A stretch of DNA of 64,000 nt from Veillonella sp. DNF00869 (lineage in GTDB: Bacteria; Bacillota; Negativicutes; Veillonellales; Veillonellaceae), in assembly GCF_001553345.1 (NCBI RefSeq), contig NZ_KQ960749.1, forward strand, positions 1 through 64,000. The letters are read 5' to 3'. A program made the position numbers and the translations under genes. The notes beneath the pieces are model-generated. The model was not told the DNA's origin, made no database searches, and was given only the letters and a program-made list of their open reading frames with translations. Shown here piece after piece: positions 41,054-49,316 of the stretch; positions within the stretch are counted from its first letter, which is position 1; each line of letters opens with the position of its first letter.

Positions 41054-41078
41054 ACACACATACAATCAAACATTCGGG

Positions 41079-41220
41079 AATAGGTGCGAAAGCATAATAG
41101 AGAAGCCAGTTAAAGTCTGGCACGGTCCCGCCACTGTAAAGCAGAGCAAATCCAATTATGTCACTGGGAAACTGGGAAGGCTGGAGGCGCGTTGAAGCTG
41201 AGTCAGGAGAACTGCCTATT
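41079..41220 (+). promoter_or_regulatory. Cobalamin (B12) riboswitch aptamer
   Basis: P1 closes as AATAGG (41079-41084) with CCTATT (41215-41220). Inside are the conserved core GAAGCCAGTTAAAGTCTGGC, ACGGTCCCGCCACTGT, the CACTGGGAAACTGGGAAGG segment and the B12-box-like AGTCAGGAGAACTGCC. These are the established cobalamin riboswitch elements. An expression-platform terminator follows. No recognisable gene lies downstream on this strand before a second terminator. Confidence 0.93.
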
Positions 41221-41267
41221 CATCATTCACCACTTGACCTACGAGAGATAGGGAGGAGAATCAAAGG

Positions 41268-41308
41268 CCTTTTTCTGATACTCCAAAATACAAGAAAAAG
41301 GATTTTTT
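41268..41308 (+). terminator. Riboswitch expression-platform terminator
   Basis: CCTTTTTCT and AGAAAAAGG (9 bp) with a 16-base loop, followed by ATTTTTTATT. Positioned as the B12-controlled attenuator. Confidence 0.75.
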
Positions 41309-41454
41309 ATTACTACAATATGCGTTGTATGGGATACGTCACATATTGATGATTGCCTTATCATGGCCAAGTGAATTTACCATTATGGTATTAGCACTCA
41401 AAGTGTTGATATAGTTGTCATGATTTTGTATGGGCGTACATCATCATCCTAAAA
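41309..41454 (+). other. Riboswitch-controlled region without a recognisable gene
   Basis: About 146 bases between the attenuator and the final terminator. The longest sensible frame is a 21-codon ORF (ATG 41349 to TAG 41414) encoding a hydrophobic peptide, MIALSWPSEF then TIMVLALKVLI, with no ribosome site. Candidates are a regulatory RNA or the stump of a lost B12-controlled membrane gene. Confidence 0.5.
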
Positions 41455-41482
41455 AGAACCTGCCGGTGGGCAGGTTCTTTTT
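41455..41482 (+). terminator. Terminator closing the riboswitch transcript
   Basis: AAGAACCTGCC, GGTG loop, GGCAGGTT followed by CTTTTTTT; very strong intrinsic terminator. Total transcript about 420 bases. Confidence 0.9.
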
Positions 41483-41579
41483 TTGCTTCAATACTAAATA
41501 GGGAGACCACTCACATACGAGTAGCCTCCCATATTTTTATCATAATTCTATTTTCTCTCTATCGTCATTGCCCTTGACA

Positions 41580-41677
41580 TGGTACAATACAATTGCATAG
41601 GGGATTCCGGCCCCTTGTATCATACCCTCAAAGGCAATATGCGTGTCCAGCGCTAGCTTTAGAGGGTTTTTTCTTTG
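41580..41677 (+). ncRNA. Possible small structured RNA
   Basis: An extended -10 (TGGTACAAT, 41580-41588) precedes a hairpin with GGGG/CCCC and flanking ATACAA/TTGTAT arms. A terminator follows (ACCCTC...GAGGGT then TTTTTTCTTT) that overlaps the 3' end of the opposing ADP-ribosylglycohydrolase gene. About 80 bases, no ORF. Seen only as signals; transcription is unproven. Confidence 0.3.
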
Positions 41678-42465
41678 TCCATATACATTGCTTTGAAGTC
41701 ATTATAGTCTTCCACCATATATTCTGGCATTATGGATAAGGCTTTTTCTTGGATCCATTCTGGGATTCCATAATAGGCTCCTGCCACAGCACCAACAATG
41801 GCACCCAATGTATCACAGTCACCACCGATGTACATCACGTTGCGGATAGCCGATTCATAATCTTCACTTTCAAAGAAACATTGCATCCCTTCTGGCACTG
41901 TTTTTTGACAACTTGGCTCAAACTTATATGTCTTGTGCAGTTCTTCCACGCTGTACTCCCCAGGATAATAGGATCGTACCATTTCTTGAATTTCTTCTTT
42001 CGTTGCTCCATGAAGTGCTTTGAAGACGGCTAAAGCCGTCACTTCTCCACCTTTTAATCCTTCCGGATCATCGTGGGTGGTACCTGTTATAATTTGGCTC
42101 AACAGTTTGACTTCCATTTCACTATTCCCTACGTAAGCCACAGGACTAATACGCATCGCTGCTCCATTACCCCAACTACCATAGGGATCAGTCGCATCAG
42201 ATAACCCCCATTGGAAAAATTTTGCACCAAATCCACCCATCGGTAATGGATTGGAAAGAAAATATTCTTTCATACGATAGATAGTAGCTCGTTGTAAATG
42301 TGTCCCCCTTCCTTTTACATCGATTAAAGCTCGTGCAATAGCACATGTTAAAATCGAATCATCTGTAGGCTCACAAGCCTCTGACAAAAACTCGAAGTCT
42401 CTGCTTTTGATATTATTGAACTCATAGATTGAGCCCGCTATATCTCCAATGATTGCTCCTAACAT
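41659..42465 (-). CDS. ADP-ribosylglycohydrolase family protein
   Basis: Would remove ADP-ribose from protein or related targets. I choose ATG at 42465 (MLGAIIGDIAGSIYE), four bases past AAAGGAG; 268 residues. DraG-family metal motifs: GDIAGS, EPTDDSILT and the late GGDCDTLGAIVGAVAGAYYG. No ADP-ribosyltransferase partner is visible nearby, so the target is unknown. Confidence 0.9.
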   Translation of the reverse strand: MLGAIIGDIAGSIYEFNNIKSRDFEFLSEACEPTDDSILTCAIARALIDVKGRGTHLQRATIYRMKEYFLSNPLPMGGFGAKFFQWGLSDATDPYGSWGNGAAMRISPVAYVGNSEMEVKLLSQIITGTTHDDPEGLKGGEVTALAVFKALHGATKEEIQEMVRSYYPGEYSVEELHKTYKFEPSCQKTVPEGMQCFFESEDYESAIRNVMYIGGDCDTLGAIVGAVAGAYYGIPEWIQEKALSIMPEYMVEDYNDFKAMYMDKEKTL

Positions 42466-42671
42466 AGAACTCCTTTCCGGTGTTTCCACCAAACTCATTG
42501 CGATAATTACATAGATGTATGCAAAAATTATATACATCTGTGATTTTCCCACAATATACCTCGTTATATCTATTGATATAACCGAATTGTTAACATTATA
42601 CACCATGTCTTTTTAAGAGACAATACCCCCTCAACAGCTATAGACATATAGTTTAGCAAGTGATAAAATTA

Positions 42672-42686
42672 AATGTTATTAACATT
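42672..42686. promoter_or_regulatory. 15-base palindrome upstream of the MATE gene
   Basis: AATGTTA-T-TAACATT. A 10-mer TTAACATTAT within it recurs at 42590-42599 in the same divergent intergenic region, suggesting an operator for a shared regulator. Confidence 0.35.
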
Positions 42687-42723
42687 ATTAATATCATAAG
42701 TAAGTTTGTTTTTGGGAGGCACT

Positions 42724-44061
42724 ATGTCTTTATTTTCGATGATAAAACACTTTTGTTTAGTGGCTGCCCCCGTCACAGCAACACAAGTTTCATTAATTCT
42801 CGGCAGCTTCGTAGCTGTCACCTTAACGGGGCAGTATAGTACAGTGGATCTGGCCGGCATGGCTATGGGCTATAATTTATGGGTAGCAGCCTTTTTTGGT
42901 CTCACTGGAATTCTTTTAGGAGTCACTCCTATCGTATCTCACGCTTTAGGCGCTAAAAAAACAGAATCTATCGCTTCTATTATGTGGCAAAATGTCTATT
43001 TAGGGCTTATTTTTGCCACAGGTCTTATTGTAGCCACCCTGATGGGTCTTTCCCCCTTGCTAGATATACTCGGTATCGAACCCGCTGCCAAAACGGTATG
43101 CCTACAATATATGTACGCTATGTGCGTCGCCTTTCCTGCGATGATGATCATGTCCGCCTTTCGGTACATCGTCGACGCTCATGGCAATACACAATATTCT
43201 TTATATATCATTAGTAGTAGTGTATTAATTCAGTCCATCGGTAATGCTATCTTCATTCCAGGTCTTGGCCCTATTCCCGCCCTTGGCGGATTTGGTGCTG
43301 GCATCGCAACAGTCATCGCCTATTGGTATATGATGTTCTGCTACCTTGGAATGATTACGTATCACAAAAAGTTTAAACACTATCAGTTTTGGTCCTCTTT
43401 CACAGGGCCTAGTTGGGTACTCATTCGCGACCAATTATCTTTGGGTATCCCTATTGGATTGTCTATCTTTGCGGAAATCAGTATTTTCAGTGCCGCCGGC
43501 ATTTCTATGTCCAACTTCGGCACTGACATCATTGCGGCCCACCAAGCTGCAGCTAGTTTTCTAGGAGTTACCTTCTCTTTTCCACTTAGTTTAAGCATGG
43601 CTTCTACCATTGTTATCGCCTATGAATTAGGCGCCAAACGATACGAACAAGCCGTCACCTATACATGGATCACCCGTGGTGTAGCAATCTTTATCGCACT
43701 TTGCATTGGCACCTATTCCTTTACCCACATCGATTACTTAGCAGAACTTTTCACCAATGAGGAGCACATGATTCCTTTAATTGAAAGTTTCATCTCCTAT
43801 GCGGTGTTCTTCACCATCATCGATGCTCTAGGCACTCCATTACAAGGAGTGCTCCGTGCGTACCGGGATGTGACAAGTGTATCGATCATTGCTATCGGTA
43901 CCTATTGGGGTGTTACCGTGCCTGTAGCTTACCTTTGTTACGCATTTACAGACTTCGGTCCTTATTCCGTTTGGATTGGATTATTAACTAGTACCTCCAC
44001 TGCTGCACTATGCTATATGTATCGACTACGGAGAGTACAAAGAAAACTATTAGAAATATAA
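42724..44061 (+). CDS. MATE family efflux transporter
   Basis: Cation-driven exporter of drugs or metabolites. I choose ATG at 42724 (MSLFSMIKHF), four bases past GGGAGG; 445 residues and 12 membrane helices. Family features include PVTATQVSLILGSFVAVTLTG and the second-half PIGLSIFAEISIFSAAGISMSNFG. Divergent from the ADP-ribosylglycohydrolase gene. Confidence 0.92.
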   Translation: MSLFSMIKHFCLVAAPVTATQVSLILGSFVAVTLTGQYSTVDLAGMAMGYNLWVAAFFGLTGILLGVTPIVSHALGAKKTESIASIMWQNVYLGLIFATGLIVATLMGLSPLLDILGIEPAAKTVCLQYMYAMCVAFPAMMIMSAFRYIVDAHGNTQYSLYIISSSVLIQSIGNAIFIPGLGPIPALGGFGAGIATVIAYWYMMFCYLGMITYHKKFKHYQFWSSFTGPSWVLIRDQLSLGIPIGLSIFAEISIFSAAGISMSNFGTDIIAAHQAAASFLGVTFSFPLSLSMASTIVIAYELGAKRYEQAVTYTWITRGVAIFIALCIGTYSFTHIDYLAELFTNEEHMIPLIESFISYAVFFTIIDALGTPLQGVLRAYRDVTSVSIIAIGTYWGVTVPVAYLCYAFTDFGPYSVWIGLLTSTSTAALCYMYRLRRVQRKLLEI

Positions 44062-44074
44062 CTATACTTCTTAC

Positions 44075-44104
44075 GGAGCTGTTCTTAGAGCGGCTCCATT
44101 TTTT
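44075..44104 (+). terminator. MATE gene terminator
   Basis: GGAGCTG/CGGCTCC (one G-U) followed by ATTTTTTG, 14 bases past the stop. Confidence 0.8.
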
Positions 44105-44107
44105 GCT

Positions 44108-44136
44108 TTGACATATCTTTTTAAATACTATAGAAT
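44108..44136 (+). promoter_or_regulatory. dapL promoter
   Basis: TTGACA, 17-base spacer, TAGAAT directly after the MATE terminator; leader of about 58 bases. Confidence 0.75.
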
Positions 44137-44200
44137 ATAGAAATGCAATTTAAACTATATATAAATGTATCATTATTGATGTATAACAGAAGGAGCTCCT

Positions 44201-45430
44201 ATGGCTACTATCAATCCAAATTACGAAAACCTACAAGGTTCCTATTTATTCGCAAATATTGCACGCAAAGTAGAAGCTTTCAAAGAAAGCCATCTGGAGG
44301 CAGACATCATTCGCCTTGGCATTGGCGATGTGACACGCCCTCTTGTGCCAGCTGTCATTGAAGCTATGCACGCCGCAGTAGAAGAAATGGGTTCTGCCGA
44401 TACATTCCGAGGTTATGGTCCTGAGCAAGGCTACGATTTCTTGCGCAATGCCATCGTTGAAGGCGATTATGCTCCCCTAGGCATTACTATTCAAGCTGAT
44501 GAAATCTTCGTATCTGACGGTGCTAAATCTGATGTGGGCAATATTCAGGAAATTTTCTCTGAAAATAACATCATCGCTATTACTGACCCTGTATACCCTG
44601 TATATTTAGATTCTAATGTGATGAGTGGTCGCACTGGTAAAGCTATCGACGGCATCTACGAAAAAGTGGTATATTTACCAACCAATGCAGAGAATCATTT
44701 CTCTCCGGCATTCCCAAAAGAACGAGTAGATATCGTCTATCTTTGCTGCCCTAACAACCCAACTGGCACTGTATTAAGCCGTGCTCGTTTGGCGGAATGG
44801 GTACAGTGGTGTAAAGATAACGAAGCGATCTTAATGTTCGACTCCGCTTATGAAGCTTTCATCACATCTACAGATACAGTTCGTTCTATTTATGAAATCG
44901 AAGGCGCTCGTGAAGTGGCCATCGAATTCCGTTCTTTCTCTAAAACAGCAGGTTTCACTGGTACTCGTTGTGCCTACACTGTAGTTCCTCACGAAGTAAC
45001 TGCAAAGAACACAGAAGGCAAACGTGTTCCTCTGAACCCAATGTGGAATCGTCGCCAGACCACAAAATTCAATGGTGTTCCTTACATCATTCAACGTGGT
45101 GCTGCTGCTGTTTACACACCAGAAGGTCGTGCACAAATTAAAGAACACATCGCTTACTACATGGAAAATGCTCGCATTATCCGTGAAGGCTTAGAAGCCA
45201 TTGGTCTAACTGTATTTGGTGGTGTTGATGCTCCATACATTTGGATTCAAGCACCAAAAGGCATGACTAGCTGGGACTTATTCGATACCCTATTAGAAAA
45301 GGTACACATTGTAAGCACTCCTGGTTCTGGCTTTGGTCCAGAAGGCGAAGGCTATTTACGTCTCACTGCATTCGGAAGCCGAGAAAACACCATTCGTGCA
45401 GTCGATCGCATTAAAACATTACAATTTTAA
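44201..45430 (+). CDS. dapL: LL-diaminopimelate aminotransferase
   Basis: Converts tetrahydrodipicolinate directly to LL-DAP using glutamate. 409 residues, fold-type I PLP enzyme with the PLP lysine in FRSFSKTAGFTGTR and the N-terminal ENLQGSYLFANIARKV typical of DapL. AGAAGGAG precedes the ATG. It is followed on the same strand by ddh, which starts from the same precursor. Confidence 0.96.
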   Translation: MATINPNYENLQGSYLFANIARKVEAFKESHLEADIIRLGIGDVTRPLVPAVIEAMHAAVEEMGSADTFRGYGPEQGYDFLRNAIVEGDYAPLGITIQADEIFVSDGAKSDVGNIQEIFSENNIIAITDPVYPVYLDSNVMSGRTGKAIDGIYEKVVYLPTNAENHFSPAFPKERVDIVYLCCPNNPTGTVLSRARLAEWVQWCKDNEAILMFDSAYEAFITSTDTVRSIYEIEGAREVAIEFRSFSKTAGFTGTRCAYTVVPHEVTAKNTEGKRVPLNPMWNRRQTTKFNGVPYIIQRGAAAVYTPEGRAQIKEHIAYYMENARIIREGLEAIGLTVFGGVDAPYIWIQAPKGMTSWDLFDTLLEKVHIVSTPGSGFGPEGEGYLRLTAFGSRENTIRAVDRIKTLQF

Positions 45431-45454
45431 TATCCCCCCTTTTCTCTATGAGAA

Positions 45455-45489
45455 TTTTTCGCTATAATGGTACATGCGAAAAATAGCGG
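45455..45489 (+). promoter_or_regulatory. Dyad enclosing a -10 box upstream of ddh
   Basis: TTTTTCGC (45455-45462) and GCGAAAAA (45476-45483) flank TATAAT at 45463. A second overlapping dyad CGCTAT/ATAGCG uses the same bases. No good -35 is present, which suggests an activator- or repressor-controlled promoter. Confidence 0.4.
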
Positions 45490-45520
45490 ACATAATCCTC
45501 CCTATTTTATTTCATCATAT

Positions 45521-45541
45521 ACTGTAATCTTACATTACAGT
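45521..45541. promoter_or_regulatory. Inverted repeat in the ddh leader
   Basis: ACTGTAAT, 5-base loop, ATTACAGT, a perfect 8-bp dyad 53 bases before the ddh start; candidate operator. Confidence 0.45.
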
Positions 45542-45594
45542 TCGTATAGCATTAATATTAATGAAAGTATCAACTTTCACGAAAGGAAGTAACA

Positions 45595-46569
45595 ATGAGC
45601 AACATTCGTATTGGTATCGTTGGATACGGCAATCTTGGTCGCGGTGTAGAAGCGGCTGTAGCATTACAACCAGATATGGAATTAGTAGGCGTATTCTCTC
45701 GCCGTTCTGGTTTACAAACTGTTAGTGGCGTTCCTAGCTACACAATGGAAGAAGTGGAATCTTTCAAAGGCAAAATCGATGTAATGGTATTATGCGGCGG
45801 TAGTGCTACAGACCTAATCGACCAAACGCCTGCTTTAGCAGCGCATTTCAATGTCATCGACAGCTTTGACACACATGCTCGCATCCCTGAACATTTCGAA
45901 AATGTGCGCAAAGTAGCCCAAGAAGCTGGCACAGCAGCATTAATCTCTTGCGGTTGGGACCCTGGCATGTTTTCCTTGCAACGTGTGTACGCTGAAAGTA
46001 TCTTACCACAAGGCGATTCCTACACATTCTGGGGCCGTGGTGTATCTCAAGGTCATTCCGACGCGATCCGTCGTATCGAAGGCGTAGCAGATGCTCGCCA
46101 ATACACAGTGCCTAAACAAGAAATCATCTCTGCTATCCGCAATGGTGAAACACCAGAAGTGACAGCTACTTCTTCTCACCTTCGTGAATGCTATGTAGTA
46201 TTGGAAGAAGGCGCTGACGCAGCTCGCATTGAAAATGAAATTAAAACAATGCCTAACTACTTCGTTGGCTATGAGACAACTGTAACATTCATATCCCAAG
46301 AAGAATTGGATGCTAACCACAAAGGCATCCCACATGGCGGTCTTGTGATCCGCAGCGGCGAAACTACAACAGGTACAAAACACATCTACGAATTCGGTTT
46401 ACAACTAGACTCTAACCCTGAGTTCACTGGCGCTGTATTAGTAGCCTTCGCTCGTGGTGTGCATCGCTTAGCAGCACATGGTGGTCGCGGTGCTTTCACA
46501 GTATTCGATATCGCACCAGCTTGGTTATCTCCAAAATCCGCTGAAGAATTACGTGCCCATTATCTATAA
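45595..46569 (+). CDS. ddh: meso-Diaminopimelate D-dehydrogenase
   Basis: One-step reductive amination of tetrahydrodipicolinate to meso-DAP, for peptidoglycan and lysine. 324 residues. Rossmann start IRIGIVGYGNLGRGVEAAV, followed by VFSRRSG, SCGWDPGMFSLQRV, GRGVSQGHSDAIRRI and HGGRGAFTVFDIAPAWLSP, all characteristic of Ddh. AAAGGAAG precedes the ATG. Confidence 0.97.
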   Translation: MSNIRIGIVGYGNLGRGVEAAVALQPDMELVGVFSRRSGLQTVSGVPSYTMEEVESFKGKIDVMVLCGGSATDLIDQTPALAAHFNVIDSFDTHARIPEHFENVRKVAQEAGTAALISCGWDPGMFSLQRVYAESILPQGDSYTFWGRGVSQGHSDAIRRIEGVADARQYTVPKQEIISAIRNGETPEVTATSSHLRECYVVLEEGADAARIENEIKTMPNYFVGYETTVTFISQEELDANHKGIPHGGLVIRSGETTTGTKHIYEFGLQLDSNPEFTGAVLVAFARGVHRLAAHGGRGAFTVFDIAPAWLSPKSAEELRAHYL

Positions 46570-46638
46570 GATATACGTTTGATAATAGTATCTTCGTTCA
46601 TGAGATACACGAGGCTGTAACAAAATAGCACCCAATAA

Positions 46639-46684
46639 AATAGAGGAACGTTGATCAAGAAGTATCAACATTCCTCTATTTTTA
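46639..46684 (+). terminator. ddh terminator, copy 1 of a repeated hairpin
   Basis: 17-bp stem AATAGAGGAACGTTGAT with ATCAACATTCCTCTATT (one mismatch) and an 8-base loop, followed by TTTA. Nearly the same hairpin occurs at 55599-55638. Confidence 0.7.
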
Positions 46685-46701
46685 TATTTTATATAAATCT
46701 A

Positions 46702-46731
46702 TTGGCAGTCTATATGCAATTATGGTATACT
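46702..46731 (+). promoter_or_regulatory. ychF promoter
   Basis: TTGGCA, 18-base spacer, TATACT with the extended element TGG before it; start near 46738, leader of about 155 bases. Confidence 0.75.
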
Positions 46732-46767
46732 ATGACTGTAAAAAGAGAGCCCTCAACGTGCACTAGG

Positions 46768-46842
46768 CGTTAGGCTCATCTCGAATGATGGAACACGAAA
46801 TGCCTAACGTGTTAAGGTCCACTAAACCTTATATCGTTAGGC
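46768..46842 (+). promoter_or_regulatory. ychF leader with competing hairpin arms
   Basis: The octamer CGTTAGGC occurs at 46768-46775 and again at 46835-46842; its complement GCCTAACG lies between, at 46802-46809. Either outer arm can pair with the middle one, the classical form of an on/off leader. The distal hairpin also contains AAGGT/ACCTT and is followed by ATTTATATT. Confidence 0.55.
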
Positions 46843-46893
46843 ATTTATATTACTTTAATAATTTATCGCAACCAACAAAGGAGTTACCCACAC

Positions 46894-48000
46894 ATGAGCA
46901 CAAATTTAGAAGTAGGCATTGTAGGCCTTCCAAATGTCGGAAAAAGTACATTGTTTAATGCTATTACAAAGGCTGGCGCAGAAGCGGCAAACTACCCATT
47001 CTGTACCATCGAACCAAATGTAGGCGTGGTAGACGTACCTGACGCTCGTTTAGCGGTGTTGGCTGAGATGTTCGGTTCTAAACGCATCTTACCTGCTGCC
47101 ATGCGTTTTGTAGACATCGCAGGCCTTGTGGCTGGTGCATCCAAAGGGGAAGGTTTAGGCAACAAATTCTTAAGCCACATTCGCCAAGTCGATGCCATTG
47201 CACAAGTGATTCGTTGTTTCGATGACCCTAACATCACACATGTGGCTGGTTCTGTAGATCCTGTTCGCGATATTGAAATCATCAACACTGAACTTTGCTT
47301 AGCTGATCTTGAAAGCGTAGATAAGCGCTTACAACGTATTGCTAAATTAGCAAAATCTGGTGACAAAGATGCTCGCATTGAAGCGCCTATTTTAGAAAAA
47401 GTATCTGCTGCTTTAGGCGATGCCATCCCTGTTCGTGCCCAAGGCTTAACAGACGATGAGCTAGAAATCTTAAAAGACCTAACACTATTAACAGCTAAAA
47501 AATCTTTATACGTAGCCAATGTGGGGGAAGATGAAGTGTCCGACTACTCTGGCAACGAATTTGTCAAACAAGTAGAAGACTATGCTGCTAAAGAAGGTTC
47601 TGGCGTAGTTGTCGTATCTGCTCGCATTGAGTCGGAAATTGCTGAATTATCCGACGAAGAAGCAACAGCTTTCCTAGCTGACCTCGGTTTAGAAGAAAGT
47701 GGCTTAACAAAATTAATCAAAGCTAGTTACTCCTTATTGGGCTTAATTAACTACTTCACAGCTGGCGAAATGGAAGCTCGTGCGTGGACTATCGTGGAAG
47801 GCACAAAAGCCCCTCAAGCAGCTGGTAAAATCCACTCTGACATCGAAAAAGGCTTCATCCGTGCAGAGATCGTATCCTTTGACGATTTAGAAGCTTGCGG
47901 CAGCCAAAATGCGGCTAAAGAAAAAGGTCTTGTTCGCCTAGAAGGCAAAGACTATATTATGAAAGACGGCGATGTAACACATTTCCGCTTCAACGTATAA
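46894..48000 (+). CDS. ychF: Redox-regulated ATPase YchF (Obg-like)
   Basis: Ribosome-associated P-loop protein that prefers ATP. 368 residues. G1 GLPNVGKSTLFNA, G3 DIAGLVAGASKGEGLGNKFL, NVGEDE region and the C-terminal TGS-like domain ending MKDGDVTHFRFNV. The missing canonical NKxD guanine motif fits YchF. A long structured leader precedes it. Confidence 0.97.
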   Translation: MSTNLEVGIVGLPNVGKSTLFNAITKAGAEAANYPFCTIEPNVGVVDVPDARLAVLAEMFGSKRILPAAMRFVDIAGLVAGASKGEGLGNKFLSHIRQVDAIAQVIRCFDDPNITHVAGSVDPVRDIEIINTELCLADLESVDKRLQRIAKLAKSGDKDARIEAPILEKVSAALGDAIPVRAQGLTDDELEILKDLTLLTAKKSLYVANVGEDEVSDYSGNEFVKQVEDYAAKEGSGVVVVSARIESEIAELSDEEATAFLADLGLEESGLTKLIKASYSLLGLINYFTAGEMEARAWTIVEGTKAPQAAGKIHSDIEKGFIRAEIVSFDDLEACGSQNAAKEKGLVRLEGKDYIMKDGDVTHFRFNV

Positions 48001-48018
48001 TAACCTACTAACAATACA

Positions 48019-48068
48019 GGCATATACAGTGTACTTTTACTTAAAATATCACTGTATATGCCTTTTTT
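48019..48068 (+). terminator. ychF terminator
   Basis: 13-bp perfect stem GGCATATACAGTG/CACTGTATATGCC followed by TTTTTT. Confidence 0.85.
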
Positions 48069-48070
48069 AG

Positions 48071-48385
48071 TTAGCAAGATCTGCGTACATATTCAGTTGG
48101 TTCTTTTCCCTTTTCATAATAATACATATGAGAAGGGGTTATTTTTTCTACTTCAAAGATACGTAACACTTCTTCTATGTATTCTTCTTGCACACCAATA
48201 GAGAGCCCACAAGCGCTAGATAGCTCTGGTGGAACTGGCATTAACTGATGAGGCACTTTATATTGCCCTAACATTTTATCTGCTTTATCTGCAAAATAGT
48301 AAGAGCTAAATAGAACGAGTACTTTTTGTGGTACCTTATCTGTAGCTGTATCAGGTTTCTTACTATCTACTGCAAAAACGTTCAT
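48071..48385 (-). CDS. DUF3343 (Se/S-carrier-like) protein
   Basis: 104 residues. The core LVLFSSYYFADKADKMLGQY ... PPELSSACGLSIGV matches the DUF3343 family, found with selenium-metabolism genes; the Cys in SACGL is the conserved residue. An N-terminal extension of about 22 residues precedes the domain. Last gene of the selD-yedF group. Role as a selenium or sulfur carrier is inferred. Confidence 0.78.
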   Translation of the reverse strand: MNVFAVDSKKPDTATDKVPQKVLVLFSSYYFADKADKMLGQYKVPHQLMPVPPELSSACGLSIGVQEEYIEEVLRIFEVEKITPSHMYYYEKGKEPTEYVRRSC

Positions 48386-48443
48386 GTGCGTCTACCTCAT
48401 TCAATCTTTCCAGGTCTATCTACCAATGTTACCACGCATCTAA

Positions 48444-49316
48444 TTACAATGTAACAAAGGGTTCTTGCATCATACTTTCAGTAATAGCATACAGATTCGT
48501 AATAGTGCCTACTTGCACTTTGTCTTTCACCTCGTAAAAGTCTAAACAAATGCCACAGCCACTAACAGTCACCCCTGCTGCTTCTAAGGCTTTGAAGTTT
48601 TCAATATGTTCAGACCCTTCTACGAGCATTTTTACAGCGCTATTAATGCAATAGATGGCTTTGGGTTTCACATCTGTTTCTGTCAATACATAGATGAATG
48701 TTTTCATCAAATTACGACCTAACTCTTCACTACCTTCACCTAAATAGTCTTTTGTCAGCAATAAGACTTTACCACCCATAGAAGGGGTTGGCACAGATGG
48801 TACCGCGGTTCCCATCAATTCAGGGGGAACTGTATCTTGACTAATCGGCGCACCCATTGCTGCTTTTTCTGCTTTTGTTTTTTCATAAGCTGCAATACTG
48901 CGTTCCAAGCTACCTGTACCATTTGTCATATAAAATGGGGCCTCTCCACCGGCAATCGTTGTATTCGTTACAACCTTTCCTAGGGGTGCAGCAAATTCAT
49001 TTTCAAAAATATCTTCCAAATCTAGGTCCTCTAAATCATTCGAAGTTTGAATATTTACAGCACTAACCGCAGTCACTTCCGCTTTCACAGCTGTAGGGGG
49101 AATCAATACAACGATGTAATTTCCCTCTTGTTCTAATACATGGTTTTCATAGCCTCGGTATTCTCCTAATTTCACCACATTGTCACGGCTCACGTCATTG
49201 TCGACGATGACTTTCACATACGTATTCGCATCGGCATCCATCGCCTTTTTCGCTTCAATCACTGGTGCTGGACATACTTGGCCTCGCATATCTATCGTTA
49301 CTTCTTTATTTGACAT
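48444..49316 (-). CDS. yedF: YedF family selenium/sulfur-transfer protein (TusA-DsrE)
   Basis: I choose ATG at 49316 (MSNKEVTIDMRG); 290 residues. The N-terminal TusA-like domain has DMRGQVCPAPVIEAKKA, with the thiol Cys in CPAP. A variable linker (about 75-165) follows, then a DsrE-like domain (VLLLTKDYLGEGSEELGRNL) with the conserved GCGICLDFY. The start overlaps the selD stop by 11 bases. Family members co-occur with SelD. Confidence 0.88.
   Translation of the reverse strand: MSNKEVTIDMRGQVCPAPVIEAKKAMDADANTYVKVIVDNDVSRDNVVKLGEYRGYENHVLEQEGNYIVVLIPPTAVKAEVTAVSAVNIQTSNDLEDLDLEDIFENEFAAPLGKVVTNTTIAGGEAPFYMTNGTGSLERSIAAYEKTKAEKAAMGAPISQDTVPPELMGTAVPSVPTPSMGGKVLLLTKDYLGEGSEELGRNLMKTFIYVLTETDVKPKAIYCINSAVKMLVEGSEHIENFKALEAAGVTVSGCGICLDFYEVKDKVQVGTITNLYAITESMMQEPFVTL

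Noticed and set aside
41158..41349. 63-codon open frame across the cobalamin riboswitch
   Set aside because: It lies within the conserved aptamer and attenuator, whose RNA structure explains the sequence; no ribosome site and no protein-like composition.
41509..41536. Additional terminator GGGAG...CTCCC
   Set aside because: The stem is imperfect and the T run weak; it follows a strong terminator by 27 bases and adds no clear function.
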